From Thermoplasmata archaeon (GTDB lineage: Archaea > Thermoplasmatota > Thermoplasmata > Thermoplasmatales > Thermoplasmataceae), in NCBI GenBank assembly GCA_021797955.1, contig JAJZYV010000107.1:1-6608 (forward strand): a stretch of 6,608 nucleotides of DNA, given 5' to 3'. The notes beneath the pieces were generated by a model, which had not been told where the DNA came from, made no database searches, and saw only the letters and a program-made list of their open reading frames with translations. The position numbers were made by a program, and so were the translations under genes. Shown here piece after piece: positions 5,783 to 6,608 of this stretch (positions are counted from its first letter, which is position 1; each line of letters starts with the position of its first letter).

Positions 5783-5796
5783 ATAAAACTTAATTT
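5783..5796 (+). promoter_or_regulatory. TATA-like element before hemB
   Basis: ATAAAACTTAATTT is centred about 27 bases before the hemB ATG at 5817, with no ribosome binding site between. Two overlapping octamers are possible, centred roughly 30 and 24 bases upstream. It suggests hemB has its own, leaderless transcript, although read-through from the GvpD-like gene 54 bases away is not excluded. Confidence 0.45.
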
Positions 5797-5816
5797 CAAG
5801 CTTTCACTGTTCTATT

Positions 5817-6608
5817 ATGTATCCAAACATACGGTTGAGGCGTTTGCGTTTAAATGAGAATATGAGAGAACTTGTTTCAGAAACTTCCATTGATATGGCC
5901 CATATGGTGATGCCAGTGTTCATAGACGAGTCATTAACTGACAGGAAGAAGATTGAATCAATGTCAGGGATTTATCAACATTCTTTGAATTCAGCCGAAG
6001 CCTATGCAACGCAACTGAAGGAACTTGGTATTAAGTGGGTGCTTCTATTCGGAATACCTAAAATTAAGGATACTGAAGGAAGTGAAGCCTATAATGAAGA
6101 TGGAATAATCCAGAGGGCAGTGCCAATATTCAGAGAAAGAGGGATCGGGGTAATAACAGATTTGTGCATGTGCGAATACACAAGTCATGGTCATTGTGGC
6201 ATATTGAAAGGAAACTATGTTGATAACGACTTTACACTGAACGTTTATGGAAGGATAGCTGTTTCACAAGCTCAAAGTGGCGCGGATATAATAGCACCAT
6301 CTGGAATGATGGATGGCCAAGTTAAAAAGATACGTGAATATCTTGATAAATCAGGGTTTGAGAATGTTCCAGTGATGGCTTATAGTGCAAAATACAGTTC
6401 AAGTCTATATGGTCCGTTCAGAGAAGCTGCAAAATCAGCGCCATCTTTTGGGGACAGAAGGACATATCAGATGAATACCGCCAACAGAAGGGAGGCAATG
6501 AGGGAAATTGCACTTGATGTAGAAGAAGGTGCAGATATGATAATGGTAAAACCTGCACTATTTTATCTGGATATTATAAGAGAGGCAAGAGAAAGATTTG
6601 ATCACCCA
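5817..6608 (+). CDS. hemB: porphobilinogen synthase (delta-aminolevulinic acid dehydratase) HemB, 3' end beyond window
   Basis: Cytosolic enzyme that joins two 5-aminolevulinate molecules to porphobilinogen, an early step of tetrapyrrole (heme, corrinoid) synthesis. The 264 codons present are open to the window edge; the family is usually about 320-335 residues, so roughly the last fifth is missing. The N-terminus begins MYPNIRLRRLR with the family's arginine-rich opening. Zinc-site cysteines Cys117, Cys119 and Cys127 stand in DLCMCEYTSHGHCGIL (115-130), the zinc-dependent type rather than the magnesium type with Asp/Ala replacements. The two Schiff-base lysines are Lys192 in YSAKYSSSLYGPFREA (189-204) and Lys245 in MIMVKPAL (241-248). 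ADIIAPSGMMDG (156-167) and DRRTYQMN (213-220) are further conserved segments. The ATG at 5817 is the first in frame and fits the family N-terminus. Other hem genes may follow beyond the window, which cannot be seen. Confidence 0.95.
   Translation, partial: MYPNIRLRRLRLNENMRELVSETSIDMAHMVMPVFIDESLTDRKKIESMSGIYQHSLNSAEAYATQLKELGIKWVLLFGIPKIKDTEGSEAYNEDGIIQRAVPIFRERGIGVITDLCMCEYTSHGHCGILKGNYVDNDFTLNVYGRIAVSQAQSGADIIAPSGMMDGQVKKIREYLDKSGFENVPVMAYSAKYSSSLYGPFREAAKSAPSFGDRRTYQMNTANRREAMREIALDVEEGADMIMVKPALFYLDIIREARERFDHP

Overview
The window is AT-rich archaeal DNA, most likely from the order Thermoplasmatales (Thermoplasma, Ferroplasma, Cuniculiplasma or a relative). Four things point there: TATA-type promoters lying about 24-28 bases upstream of start codons, leaderless first genes with Shine-Dalgarno sites only inside operons, a stand-alone QueC/QueD pair as used for archaeosine, and a DUF835 protein next to a GvpD-like P-loop ATPase. 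The exact species cannot be read from the sequence.

Layout from left to right. Positions 1-181 hold the 5' part of an unrecognised minus-strand gene that runs off the window. An AT-rich intergenic stretch (182-528) follows. Next is a complete NAD-type malate dehydrogenase gene on the plus strand (529-1500). Two bases beyond it, convergent, lies a minus-strand operon queD-queC (2680 down to 1503) for the preQ0 branch of 7-deazaguanine (archaeosine) synthesis. Upstream of queD on the same strand is a four-helix membrane protein of unknown function (3255-2809) with its own promoter. A divergent promoter region (3256-3442) separates it from a plus-strand operon of two genes: a DUF835-domain protein with a degenerate receiver-like N-terminus (3443-4309) and a GvpD/KaiC-like ATPase with one intact and one degenerate RecA-type half (4317-5762). 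The window ends inside hemB, a zinc-type porphobilinogen synthase (5817-6608, 3' end missing).

How they work together. Malate dehydrogenase (citric acid cycle), QueD-QueC (tRNA modification) and HemB (tetrapyrrole synthesis) are ordinary housekeeping functions in separate transcription units. The least understood part is the DUF835-GvpD-like pair. The stop codon of the first gene lies inside the ribosome binding site of the second, so the two are probably made in a coupled way and may act as one signalling or regulatory module. No gas-vesicle structural genes are present in the window, so the name 'gas vesicle protein' should not be taken as a function. No RNA gene, CRISPR array, insertion sequence or other mobile element was seen.
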